In this document: positions 24,600-32,745 of the stretch, piece after piece
How the letters are laid out: every line of letters starts with the position of its first letter
Position numbering within the stretch: position 1 is the stretch's first letter
NCBI GenBank assembly: GCA_045125095.1
Contig: JBGVMW010000037.1
Coordinates: forward strand, 1-64,000
Length of the DNA stretch: 64,000 bases
From: JBGVMW01 sp045125095
GTDB taxonomy: Bacteria; Bacillota; Clostridia; Lachnospirales; Lachnospiraceae
Reading direction: 5' to 3'
Notes under the pieces: generated by a model
Told to the model about the DNA's origin: nothing
What the model saw: the letters and a program-made list of their open reading frames with translations, nothing else
Database searches by the model: none
Position numbers and translations under genes: made by a program

Positions 24600-26261
24600 A
24601 TGGGAAAAGTAATCGGGAAAGTTATTGCTACAGAAAAAAATCCTTCTACAATTGATAATTTCTATTTTTGGACAAACAAGGATATGATTCTTAATCCGTT
24701 TGATGTAGTAAAAATTGGACATTTAGAAAATAGTGTATCTTATGGAGTTATTGAGGAAATTTCTCATATTACTGATACTGCAAATTTTCTTGCAGATTAT
24801 ATATCTAACGATTTTGGCCAGGTTGACTCTATAGAGAGAACGCATAGGATTGGAATGAACTATGTTAAGGCTAGCGTAATTGGAAATAACAAAAATATTT
24901 ATATTCCGTTACTTAACGACGCAAAAGTTGAGTTGGCAGGAGAGGAAGAAGTTGCAGAGGCATTGGGATTAAATAACGTAAAAAATCCAGTGACTTGCGG
25001 GTACTTAGAAATGTATAACAATAAGGACAAAATTACCCTTCCTGTTAAGATGGATTCAAGATTCTTAATTGGTCCAGAAGGAGCACACTTGAATATTTCA
25101 GGTATTTCAGGTCTTGCAGCAAAGACTTCTTATGCAATGTTTCTTCTTAAAGCTATTCAGGACAAGTGTTATGAAGCAGATTCAGATGATGATGTGGCTT
25201 TCGTTTTCTTTAATGTAAAAGGAAAGGATTTGTTAGCTATTGATCAGCCGGCAGAATTTGATAATGAAAGCGATAAGAAGCGAGTTCATGGTCAATATGA
25301 AAAACTTGGATTGACTACACTTCCCTTTAGAAATGTTCATTATTATTATCCTTATTCTTCAAGCAAGACAGGAAATACATATCTTCCAAAAGAGGCATAT
25401 GAAGAACAAAGAGTGAATGGAAATGCAAAGCTGTACAAATATGACTGTGAAGATGATATGAAAAAATTGGACATGCTATTTGCAAGCATAGATGATCCAA
25501 ATCAGACAATGGACTCAATAATTAACTACATTGCGAATGAACAGGGTGATTTCAAAGGATTAGATGATTGGTCGGATTTTTTGGAAGTTGTAAAAGAAAA
25601 TTGCCAGGCAGGAAAGAAAAATGATGAGATTTCTGTTGGTAGTTGGAGAAAGTTTAATCGTATTATTAGAAACTCAATCTATAATAATCCAATGTTTGGT
25701 CGTGTTGCAGATGACAACGAACAAACAAGATTGGAAGATGCATTAAAACATATAAAGAAAAATGAGGTTCATGTTATTGATATTGCCAAGTTAAACGAAG
25801 ATATGCAAGGGTTCGTTTTTGGTGATGCAATTAGAACAATATATGATTTGCAGTTGGGCCAGTATAGTGAGGACGACGATGTAAATCCACCAAAGAAAGT
25901 AGTTATTTTTATTGATGAGTTAAATAAGTATGCATCACAAGATACGCCTAAATCATCACCTATATTACATCAGGTATTAGATATTGCTGAGAGAGGACGT
26001 TCATTGGGAATTATCCTCTTTTCTGCGGAGCAGTTTAGAAGTGCAATACATTCAAGAGTAACAGGAAACTGTTCTACTCATGCTTATGGACGAACTAATG
26101 CAATAGAAATTGCAAAACCAGATTATAAGTTTGTTCCTTCTGTTTATAAAAACATGATGACACGCTTAAAACAGGGTGAATATATTGTTCAGAATCCGAT
26201 CTTTAGATCTTTGCTTAGTATTAAGTTTCCTGAGCCAATATATAAGCAGTACAAACAATAG
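24600..26261 (+). CDS. HerA-like ATPase (DUF87 type) with altered P-loop
   Basis: The start at ATG 24600, 11 bp after the NurA-like stop, follows AGGAGATGG; the longer frame is a shadow of the previous gene. The N-terminal ~110 residues resemble a HAS-barrel (GVIEEISHITDTANFLADYI). The ATPase core has GISGLAAKTSYA (~165-178), a P-loop with Ala in place of the Gly before the catalytic Lys, a Walker B KVVIFIDELNKYA (~433-445) and a C-terminal AERGRSLGIILFSAEQ segment. HerA-like hexamers translocate DNA and feed it to NurA. The changed P-loop recurs in some DUF87 proteins, so it may still hydrolyse ATP. Confidence 0.8.
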   Translation: MGKVIGKVIATEKNPSTIDNFYFWTNKDMILNPFDVVKIGHLENSVSYGVIEEISHITDTANFLADYISNDFGQVDSIERTHRIGMNYVKASVIGNNKNIYIPLLNDAKVELAGEEEVAEALGLNNVKNPVTCGYLEMYNNKDKITLPVKMDSRFLIGPEGAHLNISGISGLAAKTSYAMFLLKAIQDKCYEADSDDDVAFVFFNVKGKDLLAIDQPAEFDNESDKKRVHGQYEKLGLTTLPFRNVHYYYPYSSSKTGNTYLPKEAYEEQRVNGNAKLYKYDCEDDMKKLDMLFASIDDPNQTMDSIINYIANEQGDFKGLDDWSDFLEVVKENCQAGKKNDEISVGSWRKFNRIIRNSIYNNPMFGRVADDNEQTRLEDALKHIKKNEVHVIDIAKLNEDMQGFVFGDAIRTIYDLQLGQYSEDDDVNPPKKVVIFIDELNKYASQDTPKSSPILHQVLDIAERGRSLGIILFSAEQFRSAIHSRVTGNCSTHAYGRTNAIEIAKPDYKFVPSVYKNMMTRLKQGEYIVQNPIFRSLLSIKFPEPIYKQYKQ

Positions 26262-26276
26262 GGAGGAAAATACTAT

Positions 26277-27854
26277 ATGGCTGAGATTGGAAAGAATGTT
26301 ATTGAAAATTTAACCACTGCTATGTATGAAAATGCATATACGGTGTACCGTGAGTATATACAGAATTCGGCAGACTCAATAGATAAAGCAATTGCCGAAG
26401 GTCTTATTAGTGAAAATGATGCATTTATTGACATTAATATAGAATATAATAAAAGAAGAATTACTATAAACGATAATGCCAAAGGAATACCTGCAGAGAA
26501 GTTTGTCAAAGTACTGACAGATATTGCAGATTCTCAAAAAGACCGCACAAAGGACAAAGGTTTCCGTGGAATTGGCAGGCTAGCAGGAGTTGGATATTGT
26601 GATACTTTGATCTTTAAATCTTCATATAAGGGCGAAGAGATAGAATCTGTTATTGAATGGGATGGAAAGAAGCTTAGAAATGTGTTAGCAGATTCTACAC
26701 AGCATCCATCAGCATCTGATTTTGTTGATGACATTACCAACGCTTATCAAAATAAAGCAAATGTAGATGACCATTACTTTGAAGTAATAATGGAAGGAAT
26801 TATTCCAGAAAGTGATGATCTTTTAGATAAGGCTGCCGTTATTGAATATCTTGAATCAGTAGCTCCGATTCCATTTGCAAATGTGTTTATTTATAAGTCG
26901 AAAATAAATGAGTTCTGTAGAAATAATGGTTTAAAAATTGATGAGTACACAATTCAGGTTAATGGAAATCCTTTATTCAAGCCTTATAAAACCAAAATTT
27001 ATGATGGAACACCGGATTCGAAGAAGGTTGTTGATGAGATTAAAGATGTAGAGTTTAGAGAGTTCTTTGCAGCTGATGGAAGAAGATTGGCATGGATGTG
27101 GTTCGGTATTTCAAAGTTTGAACAACAGATTAAACCTATGAATAAAATGAGAGGTATCAGACTTAGAAAAGAAAATATCCAAATCGGGGATGAGAACACA
27201 TTAGGCGCATCACCTAAATTTTTTAAAGAGCAAAGAGGAAACTGTTATTTTATCGGTGAAGTTTATGCTGTTGATAGCGAATTAATTCCTAATGCAAGAA
27301 GAGATTATTTCAAAACAAATGCTACAATAAAGGAATTTGAAGCAGCAGTACGACAGGTTTTATACAATGAGTTGTATAAGACTTATTACTATGCAAATCA
27401 GGTAAAGAAAGCATTTCAATCACAGACAGATTACGAGAAAAAAGTTGCTGAATATGATAAAAAAGTAAGCGAAGCCGGATTTGTTGATGAAAGAGATAAA
27501 GAAAAGGCAAAGAAGGATTTAGAAGTTGCAAAGGAAAAGGCAGAAAAGAGTGTTCGTACTATTGAACTTCGTGAACAGGATGCGGCTGAGAGCACAACTC
27601 TGAATAGAGTATTCAATGAGATAAAAGAAAGCTATCGACCAGAAAATCCGAAAACAGTATCGACTGTTGAACCAATTAAGCCAGAAGAAAAAAATCAAAA
27701 AGAAGAAAAAAAGTATTTGACACAAAACCTATCGAAATATAATAAGAGAGAGCAGAAGCTTATCTCTAGAATATATTCCATTCTTCAGGCAATATTACCA
27801 AAAGATATGGCTGATATGGTTGTGGCAAAAATACAGGAAGAGTTGAGTAAATGA
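26277..27854 (+). CDS. Hsp90/MutL-type GHKL ATPase
   Basis: 525 aa with the Bergerat fold near the N-terminus: REYIQNSADSIDKAI (N-box with Glu and Asn), ITINDNAKGIP (G1-type loop) and KGFRGIGRLAG (ATP lid). This is the Hsp90/MutL/MORC arrangement. The C-terminal ~120 residues are Lys/Glu-rich and probably coiled coil (QTDYEKKVAEYDKKVSEAG...). GGGAGGAAAATACT precedes the ATG. It overlaps the radical SAM gene by 4 bp (ATGA). Similar ATPases are known in restriction-like and other conflict systems, where ATP-driven dimer closure may act as a clamp or switch. Confidence 0.8.
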   Translation: MAEIGKNVIENLTTAMYENAYTVYREYIQNSADSIDKAIAEGLISENDAFIDINIEYNKRRITINDNAKGIPAEKFVKVLTDIADSQKDRTKDKGFRGIGRLAGVGYCDTLIFKSSYKGEEIESVIEWDGKKLRNVLADSTQHPSASDFVDDITNAYQNKANVDDHYFEVIMEGIIPESDDLLDKAAVIEYLESVAPIPFANVFIYKSKINEFCRNNGLKIDEYTIQVNGNPLFKPYKTKIYDGTPDSKKVVDEIKDVEFREFFAADGRRLAWMWFGISKFEQQIKPMNKMRGIRLRKENIQIGDENTLGASPKFFKEQRGNCYFIGEVYAVDSELIPNARRDYFKTNATIKEFEAAVRQVLYNELYKTYYYANQVKKAFQSQTDYEKKVAEYDKKVSEAGFVDERDKEKAKKDLEVAKEKAEKSVRTIELREQDAAESTTLNRVFNEIKESYRPENPKTVSTVEPIKPEEKNQKEEKKYLTQNLSKYNKREQKLISRIYSILQAILPKDMADMVVAKIQEELSK

Positions 27855-29716
27855 GCAGAAAAGTATTACTTGTCGAGCCAAACTATAAGAATAAATATCC
27901 TCCTATGGGATTAATGAAAATTGCAACATATTATAGGAACCTTGGAGATGATGTAACCTTTTTCAAAGGAGATTTAAGAGATTTAGTTTTAGATGATACA
28001 TATGAAGACTTAAAGACACAGTTATATGCTAATGATTCTTCAATTTTTTGGGAAAAATATAAGCCTCATATTTGTATGTACCTTAAAAAGGGCTTGAAGG
28101 ATGAATTTGATCAAATTCCGTTGGCGAATGAAAATGCAATAATCAAGAGTTTACTTGTGTATTATAGAAAATATTTTTATAACAAAGATTATCTTCTTCC
28201 ACAAAATAGAAAATATGACAGAGTTGGGATAACCACTTTGTTTACTTTCTATTGGGATATTACTATTGAAACCATTAATTTCGCAAAGCAGCTTTGCAAA
28301 ACTCCAGAGGGAGTAATGGTGGGCGGAGTAATGGCTACTATTCTGGCAGATAGAGTAGAAGAAGCAACAGGAATAAGACCATATAAGGGAACTTTGAGTA
28401 AGCCAGGAATTTTGGATGATAATGACATGATTATTGACACATTGCCATTAGATTATTCGATTCTGGAAGAAATAGAGTATAAGTATCCAGCAAGCGACGG
28501 ATATTTAGCGTATATGACTAGAGGTTGCATAAATAAATGTGCTTTTTGTGCTGTGCCTAAGCTAGAACCAGAGTATAAGAGTTATTTGCCAATTGCAGAG
28601 CAAGTAAAGTGGGCAAGTGAGAGATTTGGCGGTAAAAAGGATCTCTTATTGTTAGATAATAATGTTTTGGCATCATGCCAATTTAATCAGATTATTGATG
28701 AGATAAAAAATGCTGGTTTTACAGCTGATGCAACATTTGTAGAGCCCAATATGTTCGAAGTAGCTGTTAAAAATTTACGAGAAGGTTACAACGAAAAGGC
28801 ATATATAAAAAGAGTTGTACGTGAGTATAAAATGCTTATTGAAAAAATGGGTTCAAAGATTCAGGACATTTATGATCTGCTTGAAAGCAATTATCTTTTA
28901 GAACCATATACAGCTAAGAAAGAGGCAATCTTAGCAACCTATGAAACTGTAAAACCATATTTTGAGGAAATATATAGTAAAAAGCGTTCTCGAAAGAGAT
29001 TTGTTGATTTTAATCAGGGAATAGATTCTCGTTTGATTACGGATGAGAACATGGAAAAATTGTTTGAAATTCCAATTAGACCAGTAAGAATTGCGTTTGA
29101 TCATTGGGAACTTCATGAAATATATGAAAAAGCAGTTAGAACTGCGGTTCAACATGGTCATACAAATCTATCAAATTATGTTTTGTATAATTTCAAAGAT
29201 AAACCAGATGAGCTTTATAAGAGATTAAAACTGAATGTGGATTTGTGTGAGAAACTTGGGGTAAGTATATACTCATTCCCGATGAAATATCATCCAATTG
29301 AAGATCCAGAGTATTTCAGTAATAGAGATTATATTGGGGAACATTGGAATAGAAAATTCATAAGAACAATACAAGCTGTATTAAATTCGACAAAGGGAAA
29401 AGTAGGAAAGGGATTATCTTTCTTTGAAAAAGCTTTTGGGGCAAACGAAGCAGAATTCGAGAAATTGCTTTATATGCCGGAAGCTATGATTATCTACCGT
29501 TTGCATTTTGAGGAAGCTGGTATTACTCAAAAATGGTGGGACTGTTTCTGTAGTTTGAACGAAGAACAGTTAAACCAAGCGAAAGAAATAATACACACAA
29601 ATGTCTTTGATTCGTATGAGGAAACAATATTTGATCCAAAGGTGTTAGAATTATTGGCATATTATAGAATAAGCAGGGATGATGCCGAAAAGGCTATGAG
29701 AAAGGAAGATGCTTAA
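27851..29716 (+). CDS. Radical SAM enzyme, B12-binding-like N-terminus
   Basis: 621 aa. The N-terminal ~160 residues (VLLVEPNYKNKYPPMGLMKIATYYR) resemble the cobalamin-binding/Rossmann domain seen before many radical SAM domains. The [4Fe-4S] motif RGCINKCAFC (CxxxCxxC, about residues 226-233) is intact and followed by DLLLLDNN. A long C-terminal region continues the barrel and adds helices. Its ATG overlaps the stop of the GHKL gene, so the two are coupled. The substrate is unknown; radical SAM chemistry inside a NurA/HerA cassette suggests modification of a nucleic acid or protein (inference). Confidence 0.85.
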   Translation: MSRKVLLVEPNYKNKYPPMGLMKIATYYRNLGDDVTFFKGDLRDLVLDDTYEDLKTQLYANDSSIFWEKYKPHICMYLKKGLKDEFDQIPLANENAIIKSLLVYYRKYFYNKDYLLPQNRKYDRVGITTLFTFYWDITIETINFAKQLCKTPEGVMVGGVMATILADRVEEATGIRPYKGTLSKPGILDDNDMIIDTLPLDYSILEEIEYKYPASDGYLAYMTRGCINKCAFCAVPKLEPEYKSYLPIAEQVKWASERFGGKKDLLLLDNNVLASCQFNQIIDEIKNAGFTADATFVEPNMFEVAVKNLREGYNEKAYIKRVVREYKMLIEKMGSKIQDIYDLLESNYLLEPYTAKKEAILATYETVKPYFEEIYSKKRSRKRFVDFNQGIDSRLITDENMEKLFEIPIRPVRIAFDHWELHEIYEKAVRTAVQHGHTNLSNYVLYNFKDKPDELYKRLKLNVDLCEKLGVSIYSFPMKYHPIEDPEYFSNRDYIGEHWNRKFIRTIQAVLNSTKGKVGKGLSFFEKAFGANEAEFEKLLYMPEAMIIYRLHFEEAGITQKWWDCFCSLNEEQLNQAKEIIHTNVFDSYEETIFDPKVLELLAYYRISRDDAEKAMRKEDA

Positions 29717-29730
29717 TGGCATCTTTTTTT
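29708..29730 (+). terminator. Short terminator after the radical SAM gene
   Basis: GATGC/GCATC stem with a 6-nt loop followed by seven T. It overlaps the gene's stop codon. Confidence 0.6.
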
Positions 29731-29750
29731 CTAAAAAGGGTAATAGTTAA

Positions 29751-29960
29751 TTGAAGCTTTTAGTAATAAAAATACAGGAACCAGGTTATGGATGTGAAGA
29801 GCGTCCTGACAATTATATCGCGGTGGACAAAGTTACATTAAGAGGTGAAGAGGGTGAGATAATTGTTATTGAGGTTCCTGACAAAGAACTATATAAGAAG
29901 AACATCAATGAGGGTGACTGGGTGTACATTGATGTTCGCGATGTGATATATAAAGAATGA
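29751..29960 (+). CDS. Hypothetical protein, 69 aa
   Basis: It starts at TTG 29751 with only a weak AAAAAGGG site. The product MKLLVIKIQEPGYGCEERP...VTLRGEEGEIIVIEVP looks like a compact beta-rich domain. It lies between the cassette terminator and the AbiH-like gene. Not recognised; the start is uncertain. Confidence 0.45.
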   Translation: MKLLVIKIQEPGYGCEERPDNYIAVDKVTLRGEEGEIIVIEVPDKELYKKNINEGDWVYIDVRDVIYKE

Positions 29961-29970
29961 TTTTGGTCAA

Positions 29971-30981
29971 ATGGACTGGATTCGCAAAGGAGAGATACAT
30001 ACGAAGTTAGTAATATGTGGTAATGGTTTAGATTTACATGTTGGTTTCAAGACAGGATATGGTAATTATCGCAAATATCTTCTGAATGATAAATTAACTC
30101 ATAGTGGGAGATCTATATCGATTATAGAAGATTCAGACTTTTTTGAGCCAAGAAAAGGTGATTGTTGGTCGGACCTAGAACAATCATTAACATTTGATGG
30201 GAGAAAGTATATTGATGCGTTGGTTTTTGCATATGATCGAGATGTTTATCCCTATAATAAGGACAAGTCATATAGCCAGATAAATGCTGCGAATGAAGTT
30301 CAAAAAAAAGATCCTAAGGATATTGCGTTTCAATTTACGAATGATTGGTTCTGCCAATGGTTGCTAAAGGAGTATTACGGAAGAGAAGATGAGGTTAGAG
30401 AGAATTATCATGGAATAGTAAGAGAAATAACGTCATGTCAAGATAACCTGTATATTACTTTTAATTATACTCCGACATTAGAAAACATATTTGGAGTAGA
30501 CGAAAAACATATTTTATATATTCATAATAGATTTCCGTATAAACCCAAACTTCCATTTTCGTCGGAGGATTTGTTAAATGATATATTTGAGTCCGGAAGA
30601 AAGAGATTTCAATTTGGATCAATAGACAATAATGTTGATGAATGGATTAAATACCTAAATAGTATCGAATTAAAAAGTAGTGGAAAGCTTATGAATTTAT
30701 CTCATGTCGAGAGTGATTTACAACAGATAGGATGGGCTTTTTCAAAAAATCTTGAAAGTAACTATGAAACTTTGAAAGAATTTTTGAAAGATGCTTTTAT
30801 AGATGAAATTGTGATAATTGGTCATTCATTCATGGGTGTTGATGAACAATATTATCGAGATATTTTGGTTCCATTATACAAAGATAAGAAATGGATATTT
30901 TACTATTATCAAAGTGATGAGTTAGCAAGAATATTTATTGATAAGTATGGTGTTAAAGAATATGATTTTATTGAAATATAG
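29971..30981 (+). CDS. AbiH-family phage abortive-infection-like protein
   Basis: 336 aa. KLVICGNGLDLHVGFKTGY at the N-terminus, NLYITFNYTPTLENIF in the middle, ILYIHNR (usual HIHG position) and VIIGHSFMGVDEQYY near the C-terminus are the AbiH-family blocks, in order. AbiH was first described as a lactococcal abortive-infection gene; its mechanism is not established. The ATG at 29971 has a poor ribosome-binding site; an AAAGGAG inside the gene could serve a non-ATG start near codon 9. It sits with a DUF1016 nuclease gene in the same orientation, so this is a second layer of defence cargo. Confidence 0.82.
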   Translation: MDWIRKGEIHTKLVICGNGLDLHVGFKTGYGNYRKYLLNDKLTHSGRSISIIEDSDFFEPRKGDCWSDLEQSLTFDGRKYIDALVFAYDRDVYPYNKDKSYSQINAANEVQKKDPKDIAFQFTNDWFCQWLLKEYYGREDEVRENYHGIVREITSCQDNLYITFNYTPTLENIFGVDEKHILYIHNRFPYKPKLPFSSEDLLNDIFESGRKRFQFGSIDNNVDEWIKYLNSIELKSSGKLMNLSHVESDLQQIGWAFSKNLESNYETLKEFLKDAFIDEIVIIGHSFMGVDEQYYRDILVPLYKDKKWIFYYYQSDELARIFIDKYGVKEYDFIEI

Positions 30982-31046
30982 AATATAAGTCAACTTTTGA
31001 TCAAATGAAAGCAGAAGGAATATTTAATACATTCGGAGGAAACACT

Positions 31047-32135
31047 ATGAACGATATGATAAGAATAGATGATGAGTACATTAAATGGCTAAAAAATATT
31101 AAGAATAGATTCAAGAAGACTCAAATTAAGGCTGCGATCAAAGTAAATGAAGAAATGCTTAGGTTTTATTGGTCGCTTGGAAGAGACATTGTCGAAATGC
31201 AGGCTGAGAGTAAATGGGGAAGCTCATTTTTTGATACTTTGAGCGAGGATTTAAGGAAAATGTTTCCGGGCACAAAAGGGTTCTCTACCACGAATCTTAG
31301 ATATATGAAGAGATATTATGATATGTTTGGTGAAATTCTGCCCCAAGTTGAGGCAGAATTATCGGACATAACAAATCTGCCCCAACTTGGGGCAGAAATA
31401 TATGCTATTCCTTGGGGGCATATAAAAGTTATTGTAGATAAGTGTAAAGGAAATCCAGAAAAAGCATTATTCTTCGTTGATGAAGTAATAAAAAACAACT
31501 GGTCTAGAGCTGTATTATTAAATTTTCTTGATACAAATCTGTATGAGCGGCAGGGAAAAGCAATTAGTAATTTTAAGACAACATTGCCAGCCTATACAGG
31601 AGATCTGGCACAGGAAATAACAAAGGATCCTTATAACTTTGATTTTGTAACAGTAAATCGCGATTATAATGAACGCGAATTGAAGGACGCATTAACAGAG
31701 AAAGTAATTAAACTTTTGATGGAAATGGGCAAGGGATTTGCTTTTGTCGGAAGAGAATATCCATTGCCAATAGAAGGTACGGAAGAGTACATTGACTTGT
31801 TGTTCTATCATTTGAATTTACACTGTTATGTGGTGGTTGAAGTAAAAGTAAAAGAGTTCAAATCAAGGGATATAGGACAGATTGGAACATATATAAACAT
31901 CGTAGATGATATTGTTAGAACGAATGCGGATGGAAAGACAATAGGATTGATTATCTGCAAGGAAAAGAATAATGTATTGGCGAAATATGCAGTTAATAGC
32001 TCTAATGAACCGATAGCAATTTCTGCATATGAGTTATCGAACTTTCTTCCAGATGATCTTGCATCAATGTTACCTTCTACAGAAGAGTTGGAATCAAGAT
32101 TGGCATTGGATGAAGCTCTTGAAGATGATGAATGA
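31047..32135 (+). CDS. DUF1016/YhcG-type PD-(D/E)xK nuclease domain protein
   Basis: The start at ATG 31047 follows GGAGGAAACACT. The N-terminal DUF1016 domain has EMLRFYWSLGRDIVEMQ, then GFSTTNLRYMKRYYDMF and IPWGHIKVIVDKC. The C-terminal nuclease domain has EYIDLLFYHLNLHCYVVVEV followed by KVK (D and ExK of the active site) and GQIGTYIN. 362 aa is the normal size. A pair of near-identical 19-bp segments, CTGCCCCAAGTTGAGGCAG and CTGCCCCAACTTGGGGCAG, encodes a small internal repeat (LPQVEAEL/LPQLGAEI). The family is common on mobile elements, often beside restriction systems; its exact role is unproven. Confidence 0.85.
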   Translation: MNDMIRIDDEYIKWLKNIKNRFKKTQIKAAIKVNEEMLRFYWSLGRDIVEMQAESKWGSSFFDTLSEDLRKMFPGTKGFSTTNLRYMKRYYDMFGEILPQVEAELSDITNLPQLGAEIYAIPWGHIKVIVDKCKGNPEKALFFVDEVIKNNWSRAVLLNFLDTNLYERQGKAISNFKTTLPAYTGDLAQEITKDPYNFDFVTVNRDYNERELKDALTEKVIKLLMEMGKGFAFVGREYPLPIEGTEEYIDLLFYHLNLHCYVVVEVKVKEFKSRDIGQIGTYINIVDDIVRTNADGKTIGLIICKEKNNVLAKYAVNSSNEPIAISAYELSNFLPDDLASMLPSTEELESRLALDEALEDDE

Positions 32136-32180
32136 TATGTATCAAATTTAGTAACAAGTCTTGTGAGAAATGAATTGAAT

Positions 32181-32310
32181 ATGTTTACTGTAGGGACAGC
32201 AGTGCTAAGCTCATCCTAAGCGGAAGGCTCCTATTTTCAGACTTAATGGTTTGAGAGTGGGAGCCTTTCTTGTTGCCTTCTAGCACTGCTGTGGGTTCCT
32301 GCAGTCAACA
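32181..32310. repeat. 130-nt long inverted repeat / hairpin
   Basis: The outer arms pair ATGTT-ACTG, AGG and ACAGCAGTGCTA with TAGCACTGCTGT, CCT and CAGT-AACAT. An inner stem is AAGGCTCC (32224-32231) with GGAGCCTT (32260-32267). It could be a cruciform, a single-strand origin or a structured RNA; the function is unknown. Confidence 0.7.
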
Positions 32311-32325
32311 TATGAGAGGAGATTC

Positions 32326-32348
32326 ACTTTTGGTCCATTGGACCAGAA
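32326..32348 (+). repeat. 23-bp palindromic site, copy 1
   Basis: Core TGGTCCATTGGACCA (perfect 7-1-7 palindrome) with flanks ACTT and GAA. The same 23 bp occurs exactly, inverted, at 33948-33970. A site for a dimeric DNA-binding protein (relaxosome accessory, repressor or ParB) is likely. Confidence 0.75.
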
Positions 32349-32390
32349 GTTTTGATATGCAGTGGCGGGCGACATGGGAGCACGGATTTT

Positions 32391-32430
32391 TGGCGTAAAG
32401 TTCATGCAACTTTAGGCGTATCCTGTTAAT
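32391..32430 (+). other. oriT: Candidate origin of transfer (oriT)
   Basis: A perfect 7-bp inverted repeat TAAAGTT-CATGC-AACTTTA (32396-32414) is followed 6 bp later by TATCCTG (32419-32425). This is the arrangement of MOBP-type origins such as RP4, where nicking occurs after ATCCTG next to an inverted repeat. The predicted nick lies between 32425 and 32426. It sits upstream of the MobC-like and relaxase genes. Inferred from pattern only. Confidence 0.6.
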
Positions 32431-32633
32431 CATTTAGTCTGTGGTTGTTCGGGGAATCCGAAAAAAGTTCAGGTTTTTCGAATTCCTAGTATTTGCAAGG
32501 GATTCAAGAGTTCAGATTATCTGAAAAGGTATGAGAAGGTTGCGATTAGCAGATTGTCGTTTTGTGGGAGTTCAGTTCATTCGAAATGAATGGCTTTCAG
32601 AAAATCTGAATTGTAAATGGAAAAGAAATAGTG

Positions 32634-32673
32634 TAGGCGCAAGGGCGAGAAAAAGCTCTTGTGTCTATTTTTT
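32634..32673 (+). terminator. Rho-independent terminator
   Basis: TAGGCGCAAGGGC pairs with GCTCTTGTGTCTA, with several G-U pairs, followed by TTTTTTT. Confidence 0.65.
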
Positions 32674-32681
32674 TGCGAAGT

Positions 32682-32714
32682 TTTAGTAATGCGATATTTT
32701 TCAACCCAAATGTA
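32682..32714 (+). repeat. 33-bp backbone repeat, copy 2
   Basis: TTTAGTAAT, GCGATA, then TTTTTCAACCCAAATGT. It follows a terminator and ends 31 bp before the first transfer-operon ATG. Confidence 0.85.
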
Positions 32715-32745
32715 ATTTAGAAGATTGCAGAAGGGAGTGAAACAA

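Larger units (their letters stand above)
32136..32745. other. Non-coding transfer-origin region
   Basis: 610 bp without a gene. It holds a 130-nt imperfect hairpin (32181-32310), a 23-bp palindrome-centred repeat (32326-32348), a candidate oriT (32391-32430), a terminator (32634-32673) and copy 2 of the 33-bp repeat (32682-32714), ahead of the transfer operon. Confidence 0.65.

Noticed and set aside
31335..31400. Near-repeat of CTGCCCCAAGTTGAGGCAG inside the DUF1016 gene as a regulatory or mobile repeat
   Set aside because: It is in frame, encodes similar residues (LPQ..AE) and is best explained as a small internal protein duplication.
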